Assembly: GCA_037039685.1 (NCBI GenBank)
Contig: JAWNGF010000002.1
Coordinates: 1,798,001 to 1,862,000 of the forward strand
From: Ceratobasidium sp. AG-K
Taxonomy: Eukaryota; Basidiomycota; Agaricomycetes; Cantharellales; Ceratobasidiaceae
Length of the DNA stretch: 64,000 nucleotides
Direction: 5' to 3'
Part shown: one piece after another, positions 22,904-32,039 of the stretch
Layout of the letters: every line of letters begins with the position of its first letter
Position numbering within the stretch: position 1 is the stretch's first letter
The notes under the pieces: generated by a model
What the model saw: the letters and a program-made list of their open reading frames with translations, nothing else
What the model was told of the DNA's origin: nothing
The model's database searches: none
Position numbers and translations under genes: made by a program

Positions 22904-25900
22904 CTGTGTGTGGAGAGACCAAAAAACCGGCAACGGAAACAATGTACTTTAGAGCGACAAATGAATCTACCATTGTCTACGCAAACGTTGCTGGAATCAC
23001 AGAACCTATCCCAACCCTCATCGACTCTGGAGCATCAAAAAACTTCCTGGACATCTCGTGGGCTCGATCCAACAACATTCCACTCATTGAACTCTCCACT
23101 CCTAGGAAAGTAATTGGCATCCAGGGGAAGGAACTCTCTCACCAAATACGTTTCAAAGCTAAGCTGGAACTAGAGGTAGAAGGAAGAACCTTCAAACAAG
23201 TCTTCTTCGCTATGCCTACTGGAGAAACTAAACTCATCCTAGGATTGGAATGGTTAGAAGAATCAAACCCTGTCATCGATTGGAAAACGAGGCACATATC
23301 ATGGCGGACAGAACCCATTCAAGCAAGGACAGCCTCAATAGAAGACCTGCCCGAAGAATTCAAGGAATTTGCCGACGTCTTCAACGAAGAAAAATTCAAG
23401 AGAATCCCGGATCATCGTCCATACGACTGCGCCATCGACTTCAAGGAAGGAGCTGAACTTCCAAAACCGGCCAGACCTATCCCACTCTCTCCAGCAGAGT
23501 CAATTGCACTAAGAGAATACTTGGATGAAGAAATTGCAGCGGGAAAAATCCGACCAAGCAAATCACCCATTGCCTCACCTTGCTTCTTTGTCAAAAAACT
23601 GATCGATCCCAAAAACCCAGGGGCAGTACGCCAACTACGACTTGTTCAAGATCTCAGAGGAGTTAACGCCATTACAAAGGACGACAGATTCCCAATGCCC
23701 CTAATGGAAGACCTCCTGGATAAAATCAAGGATGCAAAGATTTTCTCCAAAATCGATCTACGCATGGGTTTCAACAATATCAGAATTAGAGAAGGTGACG
23801 AATGGAAGACAGCTTTCAGAACAAAGGAAGGACTGTTCGAATACGTCGTCATGCCTTTTGGACTGAAAAACGCGCCCGCCATTTTCCAAAGATATATGAA
23901 TCACATTTTCCATGATCTTATCGACATATGCGTCATAGTATACATTGACGACATCCTAGTTTTCTCTAAGGACAGAAGCCAACATACCGTGGACGTCAGA
24001 AAAGTACTAAAGATCTTACTGGAGGAAAATCTTTTTGCAAAGCTTCCAAAATGCGAATTCTTTGTCACCAAATTGACATATACTGGACTAGGAATCAGCG
24101 ATTCGGGCATCTCTATGGAGGAAGAAAAGGTCAAGGCAATAAAGGAATGGAAGGAACCAAAAACGGTCAAGCAAGTTCAGGCATTCCTAGGATTCGCAAA
24201 TTTTTACCAAAGATTCGTGCCAAATTTCAGCCGATTAGCGAAACCCCTGACAACCTTGACAAGAAAAGAGAACAAATGGGAATGGGGTAGCGATCAGCAG
24301 GAAGCATTTGTGGCCCTAAAAACAGAAATCAGCAAGGAACCCACTCTACGCCATCCAAACCCTGACAAGCCTTTCTTCCTGGAAACAGATGCAAGTGGAG
24401 TAGCAATGGGAGCAATCCTGTCGCAAAGGCAAGACGATGGCTACTTGCATCCTATTGCTTATCTTTCAAAATCTTTCAATGAGGCTCAACTCAACTACGA
24501 CGTCCATGATAAAGAACTTATGGCTATCATAGAATCTTTAACACATTGGAGGCTTTATCTTGAAGGAACAAGAGACCCTATCACTATCTACACCGATCAT
24601 AGGAACCTACAATTCTGGAAGGATGCAAGAACGTTCAACCGCCGACACGCAAGATGGCACCAATTACTTGCTTCCTATAACTTTGACATCATATATCGCC
24701 CCGGAATCCTGTCATCAAAACCCGACCTATTGTCAAGACGGTCAGACCATGAAGATATCCCGACGCCAGAACAAGTTATGATATCTGTCGAAAGGTTCAA
24801 AGGATTCATGGGACAGATAGACACAAACATCATAGAGACTATCAAGGAGGCTCAGGAAACAGATGAAGGATTGGCACAAATCAGAGAAATCTGCAAATCA
24901 AGGGAAACGTTACCAAAAACCCTACAACACAGCGCAAAGGATTATGATTTCAAGGAGGGACTATTATGGTTCAAGGGAAGGATCTACGTGCCAGAAGATA
25001 AGGAATCCAAACTAGCCATCATGCGAGTTCATCACGACTCAAAAATCGCAGGACATCAAGGACAGGCTAGAACACTGGAACTCATATCAAGAAGATACTT
25101 CTGGCCAGGAATGAAGCAAAGCGTAAACAGATACGTGGAATCATGCGAGATCTGCCAACGGACAAAGGGATCGAAATCAATAGTCCCGACCAAGCCCCTG
25201 GAAATTCCAAAAGGACAGTGGGAAGACATAGCGTTCGACTTCGTAGTAAAGTTACCAAAATCCAGGGGGTCGGATAGCATCTTAGTTGTGGTGGACCGAT
25301 TCTCAAGAATGGCGCACTTCATACCCTGCAAAGAATCTCACACGGCAAGCGACCTTGCAAATCTTTTCATCACAAATGTTTGGAAATTGCACGGGTTTCC
25401 AAAGAGCACAATCTCAGACCGAGGGACTACTTTCAATTCCAATCTTATGAAAGCCATTTATGAGAAAATTGGAACTAGCCCAGGTTTCAGTACTGCCTAC
25501 CACCCCCAAACAGATGGAATAACGGAGAGAATCAATCAATGGATGGAAGGCTGGCTACGATCGTTCGTCAACTACCGGCAGGATGATTGGGCGGACTTGT
25601 TACCAATTGCGGAATTCAGCTATAATCTACAGAAGCACCGCGTAACGGGTAGTTCCCCCTTCGAAATTGTCTACGGAAGGGAACCACTGTGGAACATCTC
25701 AACAGAAGAATCAGCGGTTCCAGAAGCAAACAACATTACAGGAAAATGGCGTAAAATCCGGGACGAAGCGATTGCATCAATGGAAACCCAAAGGCTCCCA
25801 GAAGAAGATCCGAAGAACGAGTACCAAGAAGGAGATCTAGTTTGGCTGCTGGGAAAGAACATTCAGACAAAGAGACCATCAAAGAAACTGGATAACAAAA

Positions 25901-26820
25901 AGCACGGACCATTTGTTGTGAGGCGACAGATAGGGTCACATGCTTGTGAGCTTGACTTACCGGCAACAATGAGGGTGCACCCTGTTTTCCACATCGATCT
26001 GCTGAGCCCTTACAAAGGAGACACTGAATTCAGCCGTAACCAACCCCGACCACCGCCGATCATAACAGAAGAAGGAGAGGAAGAATACGAAGTAGAGAAG
26101 ATTTTGGACTGGAAAGAGACAAAGGACGGCCTTTTTTACAGGGTCAGATGGAAGGGTTATGGAAGTGAAGAAGACACAGAACAAAGGGCGGAAGATTTTG
26201 GCCACCTTTCAAAGATCATCAAGGACCTTCTACGCCGACACCCCGAGGCTCCCACGCCATCTAACTACGCGCCAGGAAGGATAAAAGGCAGAGGCGGCGA
26301 AACCAGTAGTGTCACTTGCAAAACTTGCTACTATTCCAACAAACACCCTCAACTCTTCGCTCTAAATCTTTTTTGCCCTCTACAATGCCTGCCGTTACAC
26401 GTTCCACCATCACCAACAACCTCACCCGCGTCCTCGAAGGACCTGCCTTTGCCACGGCAAGGATTCTCGACTCCGGAGCTGCCCTCTACGTCTTCAAGAG
26501 GTCGCAACAAAGCTCTGGAAGGATGCACTTCAGGGCCTCGGACGACGTCCTCCACTCAGACTTGGGGGAATTCCAGTGGGTCGGAAAAAAGTGGCCAACA
26601 CGCATGCAGCTCCTACGAAAGGACATATTCGTCTGCCGAGGGTGCGCTGCATTCCAGGTCTCGGAGGTTGTCCTCCTCTCCACCCACATGCTTGGAGTGG
26701 TCGAATGGGGACAAGAAGGAGCATACTCGAGCGAGTGGGTGCCAGGCTACAACGGAAGGCAACCAACGCTCCGACCTAGATGGAACGACGCCTGGGACGC
26801 CAACTACGAGAAGGACCTAA
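22849..26820 (+). CDS. pol: A2 Pol: protease, reverse transcriptase, RNase H, integrase, chromodomain
   Basis: Made as a Gag-Pol fusion by -1 frameshifting. Numbering from the codon at 22906: protease LIDSGASKNF with D40; RT with SKIDLRMGFNN, MPFGLKNAPAIFQRYMNHIF and YIDD at 346-349 (23941-23952); RNase H with ETDASG (D495), DKELMAIIE and TDHRNLQ; integrase H2C2 zinc region about 709-755; DDE residues D797, D838 and E874, with the usual 35-residue D-E gap; chromodomain about 1060-1115 (YEVEKILDWKETKDG, YRVRWKGYG), which in chromoviruses steers integration to marked chromatin. The frame stays open to 26820, but beyond about 26330 it overlaps ORF3 and is probably a shadow of it. No mutated catalytic residue was found. 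Confidence 0.92.
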   Translation, partial: RKGGNNYGRLGKRRGLPLTVCGETKKPATETMYFRATNESTIVYANVAGITEPIPTLIDSGASKNFLDISWARSNNIPLIELSTPRKVIGIQGKELSHQIRFKAKLELEVEGRTFKQVFFAMPTGETKLILGLEWLEESNPVIDWKTRHISWRTEPIQARTASIEDLPEEFKEFADVFNEEKFKRIPDHRPYDCAIDFKEGAELPKPARPIPLSPAESIALREYLDEEIAAGKIRPSKSPIASPCFFVKKLIDPKNPGAVRQLRLVQDLRGVNAITKDDRFPMPLMEDLLDKIKDAKIFSKIDLRMGFNNIRIREGDEWKTAFRTKEGLFEYVVMPFGLKNAPAIFQRYMNHIFHDLIDICVIVYIDDILVFSKDRSQHTVDVRKVLKILLEENLFAKLPKCEFFVTKLTYTGLGISDSGISMEEEKVKAIKEWKEPKTVKQVQAFLGFANFYQRFVPNFSRLAKPLTTLTRKENKWEWGSDQQEAFVALKTEISKEPTLRHPNPDKPFFLETDASGVAMGAILSQRQDDGYLHPIAYLSKSFNEAQLNYDVHDKELMAIIESLTHWRLYLEGTRDPITIYTDHRNLQFWKDARTFNRRHARWHQLLASYNFDIIYRPGILSSKPDLLSRRSDHEDIPTPEQVMISVERFKGFMGQIDTNIIETIKEAQETDEGLAQIREICKSRETLPKTLQHSAKDYDFKEGLLWFKGRIYVPEDKESKLAIMRVHHDSKIAGHQGQARTLELISRRYFWPGMKQSVNRYVESCEICQRTKGSKSIVPTKPLEIPKGQWEDIAFDFVVKLPKSRGSDSILVVVDRFSRMAHFIPCKESHTASDLANLFITNVWKLHGFPKSTISDRGTTFNSNLMKAIYEKIGTSPGFSTAYHPQTDGITERINQWMEGWLRSFVNYRQDDWADLLPIAEFSYNLQKHRVTGSSPFEIVYGREPLWNISTEESAVPEANNITGKWRKIRDEAIASMETQRLPEEDPKNEYQEGDLVWLLGKNIQTKRPSKKLDNKKHGPFVVRRQIGSHACELDLPATMRVHPVFHIDLLSPYKGDTEFSRNQPRPPPIITEEGEEEYEVEKILDWKETKDGLFYRVRWKGYGSEEDTEQRAEDFGHLSKIIKDLLRRHPEAPTPSNYAPGRIKGRGGETSSVTCKTCYYSNKHPQLFALNLFCPLQCLPLHVPPSPTTSPASSKDLPLPRQGFSTPELPSTSSRGRNKALEGCTSGPRTTSSTQTWGNSSGSEKSGQHACSSYERTYSSAEGALHSRSRRLSSSPPTCLEWSNGDKKEHTRASGCQATTEGNQRSDLDGTTPGTPTTRRT
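22879..22920 (+). promoter_or_regulatory. -1 ribosomal frameshift signal between gag and pol
   Basis: In the gag frame the heptamer reads G GGA AAA (22879-22885), the X XXY YYZ pattern. A 5-nt spacer (22886-22890) is followed by stem GGTCTC (22891-22896), an 18-nt loop and GAGACC (22915-22920). The pol frame is exactly -1 and open from 22849, giving a 55-nt overlap. Sequence pattern and frame are seen; the activity is inferred from known retroviral and retrotransposon signals. Confidence 0.75.
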
Positions 26821-27149
26821 GCGATTGGAGGATGGAAAGGGGCAGATACCAGAAGGAAAAAATCGAATGGGAACCTTACTGGTGGAGGAAGGAGGAGACG
26901 GACATGTCGGCATGGAAGGAGGTAGAGCCCGACGTGCGACAGTGGGATGAGGAGTTTGTGGAGACCCAGGAGAGGGTTTTGGACTGGTCCAAGGCGGACT
27001 GGACGAAGGAAGAAACTTGGGAGGAATGGGAGAAGTTCTCGGACGAGCCGGGAAATACCGTTTTTAATCCCATCGACCTGACCTTGGAGGAGGAGGAGGG
27101 GCTGGAAGACTTTATGCTGAAGAAGGAAAGGGACTGTGCTGTACAGTAG
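26385..27149 (+). CDS. A2 ORF3, 254-aa tryptophan-rich protein of unknown function
   Basis: ATG at 26385 (MPAVTRSTITNNLTRVLEG), stop TAG at 27147. The same 765 nt with no indel are present in A1 (29579-30343). There are 16 tryptophans in 254 residues, mostly in the acidic C-terminal half (EWEPYWWRKEETD, DWSKADWTKEETWEEWEKF). The N-terminal half has a compact part with LDSGAALYVF and a Cys pair (FVCRGCAAF). No signal peptide or membrane span is seen, so it is not env-like. It lies in frame -1 to pol; a run of six T at 26368-26373 lies just upstream, whereas A1 has seven T and the two frames are fused. It may be translated by reinitiation, slippage or from a separate mRNA. I do not recognise a named family. 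Confidence 0.8.
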   Translation: MPAVTRSTITNNLTRVLEGPAFATARILDSGAALYVFKRSQQSSGRMHFRASDDVLHSDLGEFQWVGKKWPTRMQLLRKDIFVCRGCAAFQVSEVVLLSTHMLGVVEWGQEGAYSSEWVPGYNGRQPTLRPRWNDAWDANYEKDLSDWRMERGRYQKEKIEWEPYWWRKEETDMSAWKEVEPDVRQWDEEFVETQERVLDWSKADWTKEETWEEWEKFSDEPGNTVFNPIDLTLEEEEGLEDFMLKKERDCAVQ

Positions 27150-27173
27150 GTCCGTTCAGGTCCCCCAAATGGA

Positions 27174-27190
27174 CTCTAAAAGGGGAGTAA
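27174..27190 (+). promoter_or_regulatory. A2 polypurine tract
   Basis: AAAAGGGGAG directly before the 3' LTR: the expected plus-strand primer. A1 has GGGGGGAG in the same place (about 30374-30381). Confidence 0.75.
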
Positions 27191-27646
27191 TGTCGTGAGC
27201 TAGCTCACTCCATCGGACTCGCCCGTTGTCTCGCCCTCCTGTCTCCTTCTTTACGTTATGTTCTTGTTTCTGTTTGCCGCGTTGCCACCTTCTTGTGGTT
27301 ATTCTGTTACATTGTGTAACGCGGCTGTGCTTTGTACGAGTCATGTCTGTTCATACAGCATGACTCACATGGACACTCCTGACTGGTTGACTGCTTTGAC
27401 TCATGTGGCTACGCTGTGTATGACTTGGCCACTTCTTATATATATATAGAGGACCAACAAGCCTGGTAACCCCAGCTTGTTTTGTCTCGTCAAAACATCC
27501 CCTCTGAGTGACACTTAGAACCACCCCTACCCTCAAGAGCCTACAGACGCTTAAGTGCGTTGCGGTTCAAGAGGTCATCCAGGTCTTAGTGCCGTCCACT
27601 CTCCATCGCGGCTTGTCTCATAGCCACCAAGAAGAAGCTTACGACA
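27191..27646 (+). repeat. A2 3' LTR (LTR-A)
   Basis: 456 bp. Relative to the 5' copy I count differences at four sites: CG/TG, CA versus TG (both from CG), TG/CG and TG/CG. The right target duplication CCAAT follows at 27647. Confidence 0.95.
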
Positions 27647-27651
27647 CCAAT

Positions 27652-29578
27652 AGCGTTCCTCTCCAAATCTTTCAACCCAGCACAGATGAACTACAACGTG
27701 CATGACAAGGAACTGATGGCAATCATTGAAGCACTCACGCATTGGAGACTCCATCTGGAAGGAACAAAAGAAGAAATCACCATATACATGGATCATAGGA
27801 ACCTACAGTTCTGGAAAGATGCAAAGACTTTCAACAGAAGACACACATGTTGGCACCAAGTACTGGCGTCATACAATTTTGTGATTGTGTACAGACCAGG
27901 AATCCTGTCTCAGAAACCAGATCTATTGTCAAGAAGAGCCGACCATACAGAAATCCCGTAGGCGGAACAGATCATGATTGCCAACAAAAAATTCAGAGGC
28001 TTTGCAGGAGAACTGAAAGAAGATCTCATTAACAATATTATCAAAGCACAGCAAGAAGATCCAGGTCTACAAGGGGTGATGGAACTCTGCAAAAAGCAGA
28101 ACTTGTTACCTAAGAGTGTTCTGGCTGGCATTAAGGACTGTGAAGTATACAAAGACCTACTGTGGTACAAAGGGAAGATTGTAGTACTGGAGGACGGGGA
28201 CTGCCAACTGGCAATCATGCAACTACACCACGATTCACCTATTGCTGGGCATCAAGGACCTGCAAGAACCTTAGAACTGGTGTCAAGATGATACTACTGG
28301 CCAGGGATGAAGCAATGCGTCACCAAATACGTGGACTCCTGCAAACAGTGCCAAAGAGCAAATGGAACCAAAACACATGTCCCGTTAAAATCCTTACAAT
28401 TAGCAAACAAACCATGGGAGGACATAGCCTATGACTCTATAGTCAAACTCCCAAAATCAAAGGGTATGGACAGCGTCATGGTTGTTGTAGATTGATTCTC
28501 CAGAATGGCACATTTTGTACCATGTAAAGAGTTGCACAAGGCAAGCAAAGTAGTGGAACTTTTCCTAGGCAACATCTGGAAACTCCATGGATTCCCCAGA
28601 AGCACCGTCTCTGACCAAGGGAGTACCTTTAACAGCAAGCTCCTGAAAGCAATCTACAAGAGAATTGGGGTTTCACCCTCTTTTAGCACTGCTTACCATT
28701 CACAAACCAATGGAATTACCAAACGAGTAAATCAGTGGCTAGAAGCATGGCTACGCACATTCATCAATCATCACCAAGACAATTGGGCAGAACTGCTTCC
28801 TATTGCCGAATTCTGCTACAACACACACAAGCACAGAATTACAGGAAAGAGCCCATTCAAACTTGTCTATGGAAAGGAACCCTTATGGAATGTGTCCAAC
28901 GTAGTTACAGAAGTCCCAGAGGCAAACACAGTAACTACAAGATGGGAAGAAACAAGAAAGGAAGCTAGGGCTGCTATGGAATTGCATCAAGTTAAAGAAG
29001 GAGAAGTTTGGGAAGAAAACAAGGAAGGGGACCTAGTGTGGCTATACAGGCCAGACATCAAATCAAATAGACCCTCAAAGAAGCTTGACAACAAGAAATT
29101 TGGACCCTTTCCTGTAAAAAGGAAAATTTCTTCTCACACTTACGAACTTGACCTACCACCCACTATGAAGAAGCACCCTGTTTTCCATATTGACCTTCTA
29201 AGTTGGTACAAGGTTGACAAAGAATTCAATCGGAACCAACCATGTCCTCTGCCAATTGTCACGGAAGAAGGAAGCAAAGAATACAAAGTTGAGAAGATTG
29301 TCGATTGGAAAATGACAAAAGAAGGGGTTTTCTATAGAATCCAATGGAAAGGATATGGAGAAGAAGACAATATGGAACAATGGGCAGAGGATGTAGGACA
29401 CCTAACCAAAATAGTGCAGAAGTTTCTGAAGAAACACCCTGAAGCCCCAACACCTGCAAATTTCAAAGGAAAGATAAAAGGCAGGATGGTGGGAGAGAGG
29501 GAACCCATCTGCAAAACTTGCAACTACTCCAAATCCCACACCTCACTATACACTTTAAATCTTTTTTTGCTCTCCGCA
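27652..29578 (+). pseudogene. pol: A1 pol, second part (RNase H end, integrase, chromodomain)
   Basis: Resumes within RNase H (AFLSKSFNPAQMNYNVHDKEL). One frame throughout with TAG 27959, TGA 28289 and TGA 28493. The last replaces R in VVDRFS, a CGA to TGA change. The zinc region (HHDSPIAGHQGPARTLEL), the core with SDQGSTF in place of SDRG, the Glu region (TNGITKRVNQWLEAWLR) and the chromodomain (YKVEKIVDWKMTKEG) follow. The D-to-N change in TDG also differs from A2. After 28495 the frame is open through ORF3 to 30343. Confidence 0.85.
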
Positions 29579-30343
29579 ATGCCTGCCATCACCTGTTTGA
29601 CCATCACCAACAACCTCATCCGTGTCCTTGACGGACCAGCGTTTGCTATGGCAAGAATCCTCAATGCTGGAGCCGCCCTTTACGTCTTCAAAAGATTGCA
29701 ACAATGCCTGGGCAGAATGCAATTCCAGGCGTCGGACAACATACTCCACTCAGACCTGGGGGAGTTCCAATGGGTCGGGAAAAAATGGCCGACACAAATG
29801 CAACTCCAACGGAAGGACATCTGGGTTTGCCAGGCATGTGCCGCATTCCAGGTCTTGGAGGTGGTCCTCATGTCCACCCATATGCTCGGAGTTGTTGAAT
29901 GGGGCCAAGAAGGGGCATACTCAAGTGAATGGGTACCAGGTTATGATGGGAGACCCCCAACGCTCCAACCCAGGTGGAATGACGCTTGGGACACCAACTA
30001 TGAGAGGGACCTAAGCAAGTGGAGGATGGAGAGGGGCAGGTACCAGAGGGAGAAGTTTGAGTGGTCGCCATACTGGTGGAGGAAGGAGGAGACTGACGTG
30101 TTGGCATGGAAGGAAGGAGACCCAGATGTGCATCAGTGGGATGAGGAGTGTGTTGAGGCCCAGAAGAGGGTGTTGGACTGGTCCAAGGCGGACTGGACAA
30201 AGGAGGAGACCTGGGAAGAATGGGAAAAGTTCTTGGACAAACCGGGCAATACTGCGTTCAATCCCAGTGATCTGACTTTGGAGGAGGACAAAGGGCTGGA
30301 GGAGCATATGCTACGGAAGGGGAAGGACTGCGCAGTGCAGTAA
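29579..30343 (+). pseudogene. A1 ORF3, open but attached to a dead element
   Basis: 765 nt from MPAITCLTITNNLIR to DCAVQ, colinear with A2 ORF3 without indels or stops, retaining the tryptophan pattern (EWSPYWWRKEETD, DWSKADWTKEETWEEWEKF) and the Cys pair (WVCQACAAF). The LDSGA of A2 reads LNAGA here; Asp to Asn again fits CpG to CpA. Seven T just upstream put it in frame with pol, giving one 612-codon open stretch from 28505. It is classed as a pseudogene because the host element is dead. Confidence 0.7.
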
Positions 30344-30384
30344 GTCCGTTCAAGTCCCCCAAACAGACTCTTTGGGGGGAGTAA

Positions 30385-30840
30385 TGTTGTGAGCCAGCTC
30401 ACTCCATCAGGCTCGTCTTGCGTCTTGCCCATCTGTCCTTGTGTTTGTTGTGTTGTTTGTCTTTTCTGTGCTGCATTGCCATGTCCTTGTGGTTGTTCTG
30501 TTACATTGTGTAACGCGGCTGTGCTTTGTACAAGTCATGTCTGTTCATACAGCATGACTCACATGGACACTCCTGACTGGTAGACTGTTATGACTTGTGT
30601 GGCTGCGCATTGTATGACTTGGCCACTTTGCATATATATATAGAGGACCAACAAGCCTGGTAACCCCAGCTTGTTTTGTCTCGTCAAAACATCCCCTTTG
30701 AGTGACACCTTGAACCACCCCTACCCTTAAGAGTCTACAGCCACTTAAGTGTGGTGCAATTCAAGAGGTCTCTTAGGTCTTAGTGCCGTCCACTCTCCCT
30801 TGCGGCTTATTTCATAGCCACCAAGAAGAAGCTTACAACA
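30385..30840 (+). repeat. A1 3' LTR (LTR-A)
   Basis: 456 bp, same termini as 16501-16956, followed by the AGATG duplication at 30841-30845 and then by the rest of B1. Confidence 0.95.
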
Positions 30841-31064
30841 AGATGCATTGTCTGATCTTTCTATTTTGGCCGAGTTTTTGCTGATATTTCCCAGTCCTCC
30901 TGGGACAGTTGCAGTGCTGGAGGCCTTGATTGTTGCTGTGGCCTTAGTGACTCTGTGAAGTCTGGTGAGGGCCTTGCCTTGCATGGTGGGTGTGCCTGTA
31001 CTTCCTGTATCCTTGCATGGAGTTCTTCTACTTCTGCTCTTGATGAGGGTCTTGAGGATTCCAT
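30841..31064 (-). pseudogene. gag: B1 gag, N-terminal part
   Basis: ATG at 31064 (MESSRPSSRAEVEELHARIQ), matched in B2 at 50361 (MDSSRPSLRAEVEELHPRIQ). It continues on the other side of A1 at 16500. Between it and the LTR lies a degraded primer-binding site (GCAGACCAAGCT versus the intact GCAAAGCAAGCT of B2). Confidence 0.75.
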
Positions 31065-31131
31065 GATTTTCCATGTCTGTGAGCAAGATGTATTTGCTTG
31101 TGGCTAGTGGTTTATGTAGCTTGGTCTGCAA

Positions 31132-31672
31132 TGTCACAACCCTTCTATCCCGGTTGACCAATGTCTGTGTCCATTTGCACCTTATAGGCCTTGAGCTGCC
31201 TTTAGAGACTCCATACCATATGCTAAGTTGCTAGTGCAACCTTAGCAACTTTATGACAATGGCCTGGGGCCCACTTAGTGTTGAGGTGATGGTCTAAAGG
31301 CCTAGTGACTTAGTTGTACTCAAGGGGAGAGATGACAAGGCAAAGCAAGCTGGAGTAAGTCCATGCTTGCAAGCCGGTATAACTAGTCAGAGGCATAAAT
31401 GCCTCAAAGTGGTACAATACATATGTGGCCAAGCAGGCGCCATGCTCAGTCAGCAAATCACAAAGACCTTTCCAGAGAGAAGTTCTAGAAGGTTGATCTT
31501 TCCAGAAGACAGATCTAGAAGACAGCACAGCCATATGGGCTGTGGGGACAAGTCATCCATACACCTCACAAAACAAGGGAGAGGGCCACATCAATGTACA
31601 TAGGGCGCTTACGGCCACCACAAGTCAAGTCAAGCAAGCAGAGTTCATGTGTGTTGTGGATGGGTCACAACA
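31132..31672 (-). repeat. B1 5' LTR (LTR-B)
   Basis: 541 bp. On the minus strand it runs from TGTTGTGACC at 31672 to GTTGTGACA at 31132 and contains AGCTTGCTTTGC, the self-primer sequence of family B. The outer duplication TCCAA follows at 31673. Confidence 0.92.
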
Positions 31673-32039
31673 TCCAAAGTCTGTGTATCAAATCACCAGA
31701 AATCCCCCAAATCATCCAAAACACTCTTGGAACTGCAAACAGTTTTGCTGATGGCCCAAACCTTTCTGTTGACATTTGCAACAAGGTGTGCCTGCTGTTT
31801 GAGAGGAATCATGTGGAGGGTTGCATGGCAATCTTTGGGTAATGCACTCTGCAGACTCTCAGTGTGGTGACAATCAGGCAGCTTCAGAGAACAGGGCTGC
31901 AACTACCATCAACACATATCCTGAATTGACTCAAGCTCTGCTAAACCCTGGGGATTTCAGCCATTTAGTTGAACTCTCAGTGCTCAGTAAATCACTGGCA
32001 CTGTTCTCTGTGTTGCCTGGAAGGACTTGGCCAACCTAA
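31673..32039 (+). pseudogene. right half of the decayed gene split by B1
   Basis: Continues the frame left at 4760: SLCIKSPEIPQIIQNTL, LSVDICNKVCLLFERNHVEG. A frame change near 31843 leads to DNQAASENRAATTI and a C-terminal stop at 32037. Leucine-rich and helical in character; not recognised. Confidence 0.5.

Larger units (their letters stand above)
20417..27646 (+). mobile_element. Ty3/Gypsy chromodomain element A2, apparently complete and young
   Basis: 7230 bp flanked by CCAAT at 20412-20416 and 27647-27651, inserted in A1 RNase H. LTRs are 20417-20872 and 27191-27646 (456 bp each); by eye they differ at four places, every one a CpG versus TpG/CpA. gag, pol and ORF3 are all open. It is CpG-richer than every other element here. 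Lineage: Tf1/sushi-like chromovirus, judged from self-priming, the integrase C-terminal chromodomain and pol order. Confidence 0.95.
16501..30840 (+). mobile_element. Ty3/Gypsy element A1, inserted in B1 gag and carrying A2
   Basis: Flanked by AGATG at 16496-16500 and 30841-30845. LTRs are 16501-16956 and 30385-30840, both 456 bp; about nine differences counted by eye, mostly at CpG sites. gag 16930-18891, pol 18870-20416 and 27652-29578, ORF3 29579-30343. A2 was inserted into its RNase H. Coding decay is by nonsense codons, not frameshifts. Confidence 0.93.
4761..31672 (-). mobile_element. Ty3/Gypsy element B1 (minus strand) with all nested insertions
   Basis: Its ends are LTR-B: TGTTGCAACC at 4761 and GTCACAACA ending at 31672, flanked by the 5-bp duplication TCCAA at 4756-4760 and 31673-31677. 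The 5' LTR is 31132-31672. The 3' LTR is 4761-4833 plus 11090-11557. Both total 541 bp. Internal B1 sequence is 30841-31131 plus 11558-16500. Insertions inside it are D1 (4834-11084), solo LTR-C (12127-12639) and A1 (16501-30840, itself containing A2). B1 is dead: RNase H and most of integrase are deleted, and catalytic residues are mutated. Confidence 0.9.

Noticed and set aside
26330..26820. The last 160 codons of the A2 pol frame as a real Pol C-terminal extension
   Set aside because: They overlap ORF3 in another frame, and A1 does not use this frame beyond the junction; more likely a shadow of ORF3.
26385..27149. ORF3 as an envelope gene
   Set aside because: Position fits, but there is no signal peptide, no transmembrane segment and no fusion-type hydrophobic stretch. 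The protein is acidic and tryptophan-rich.
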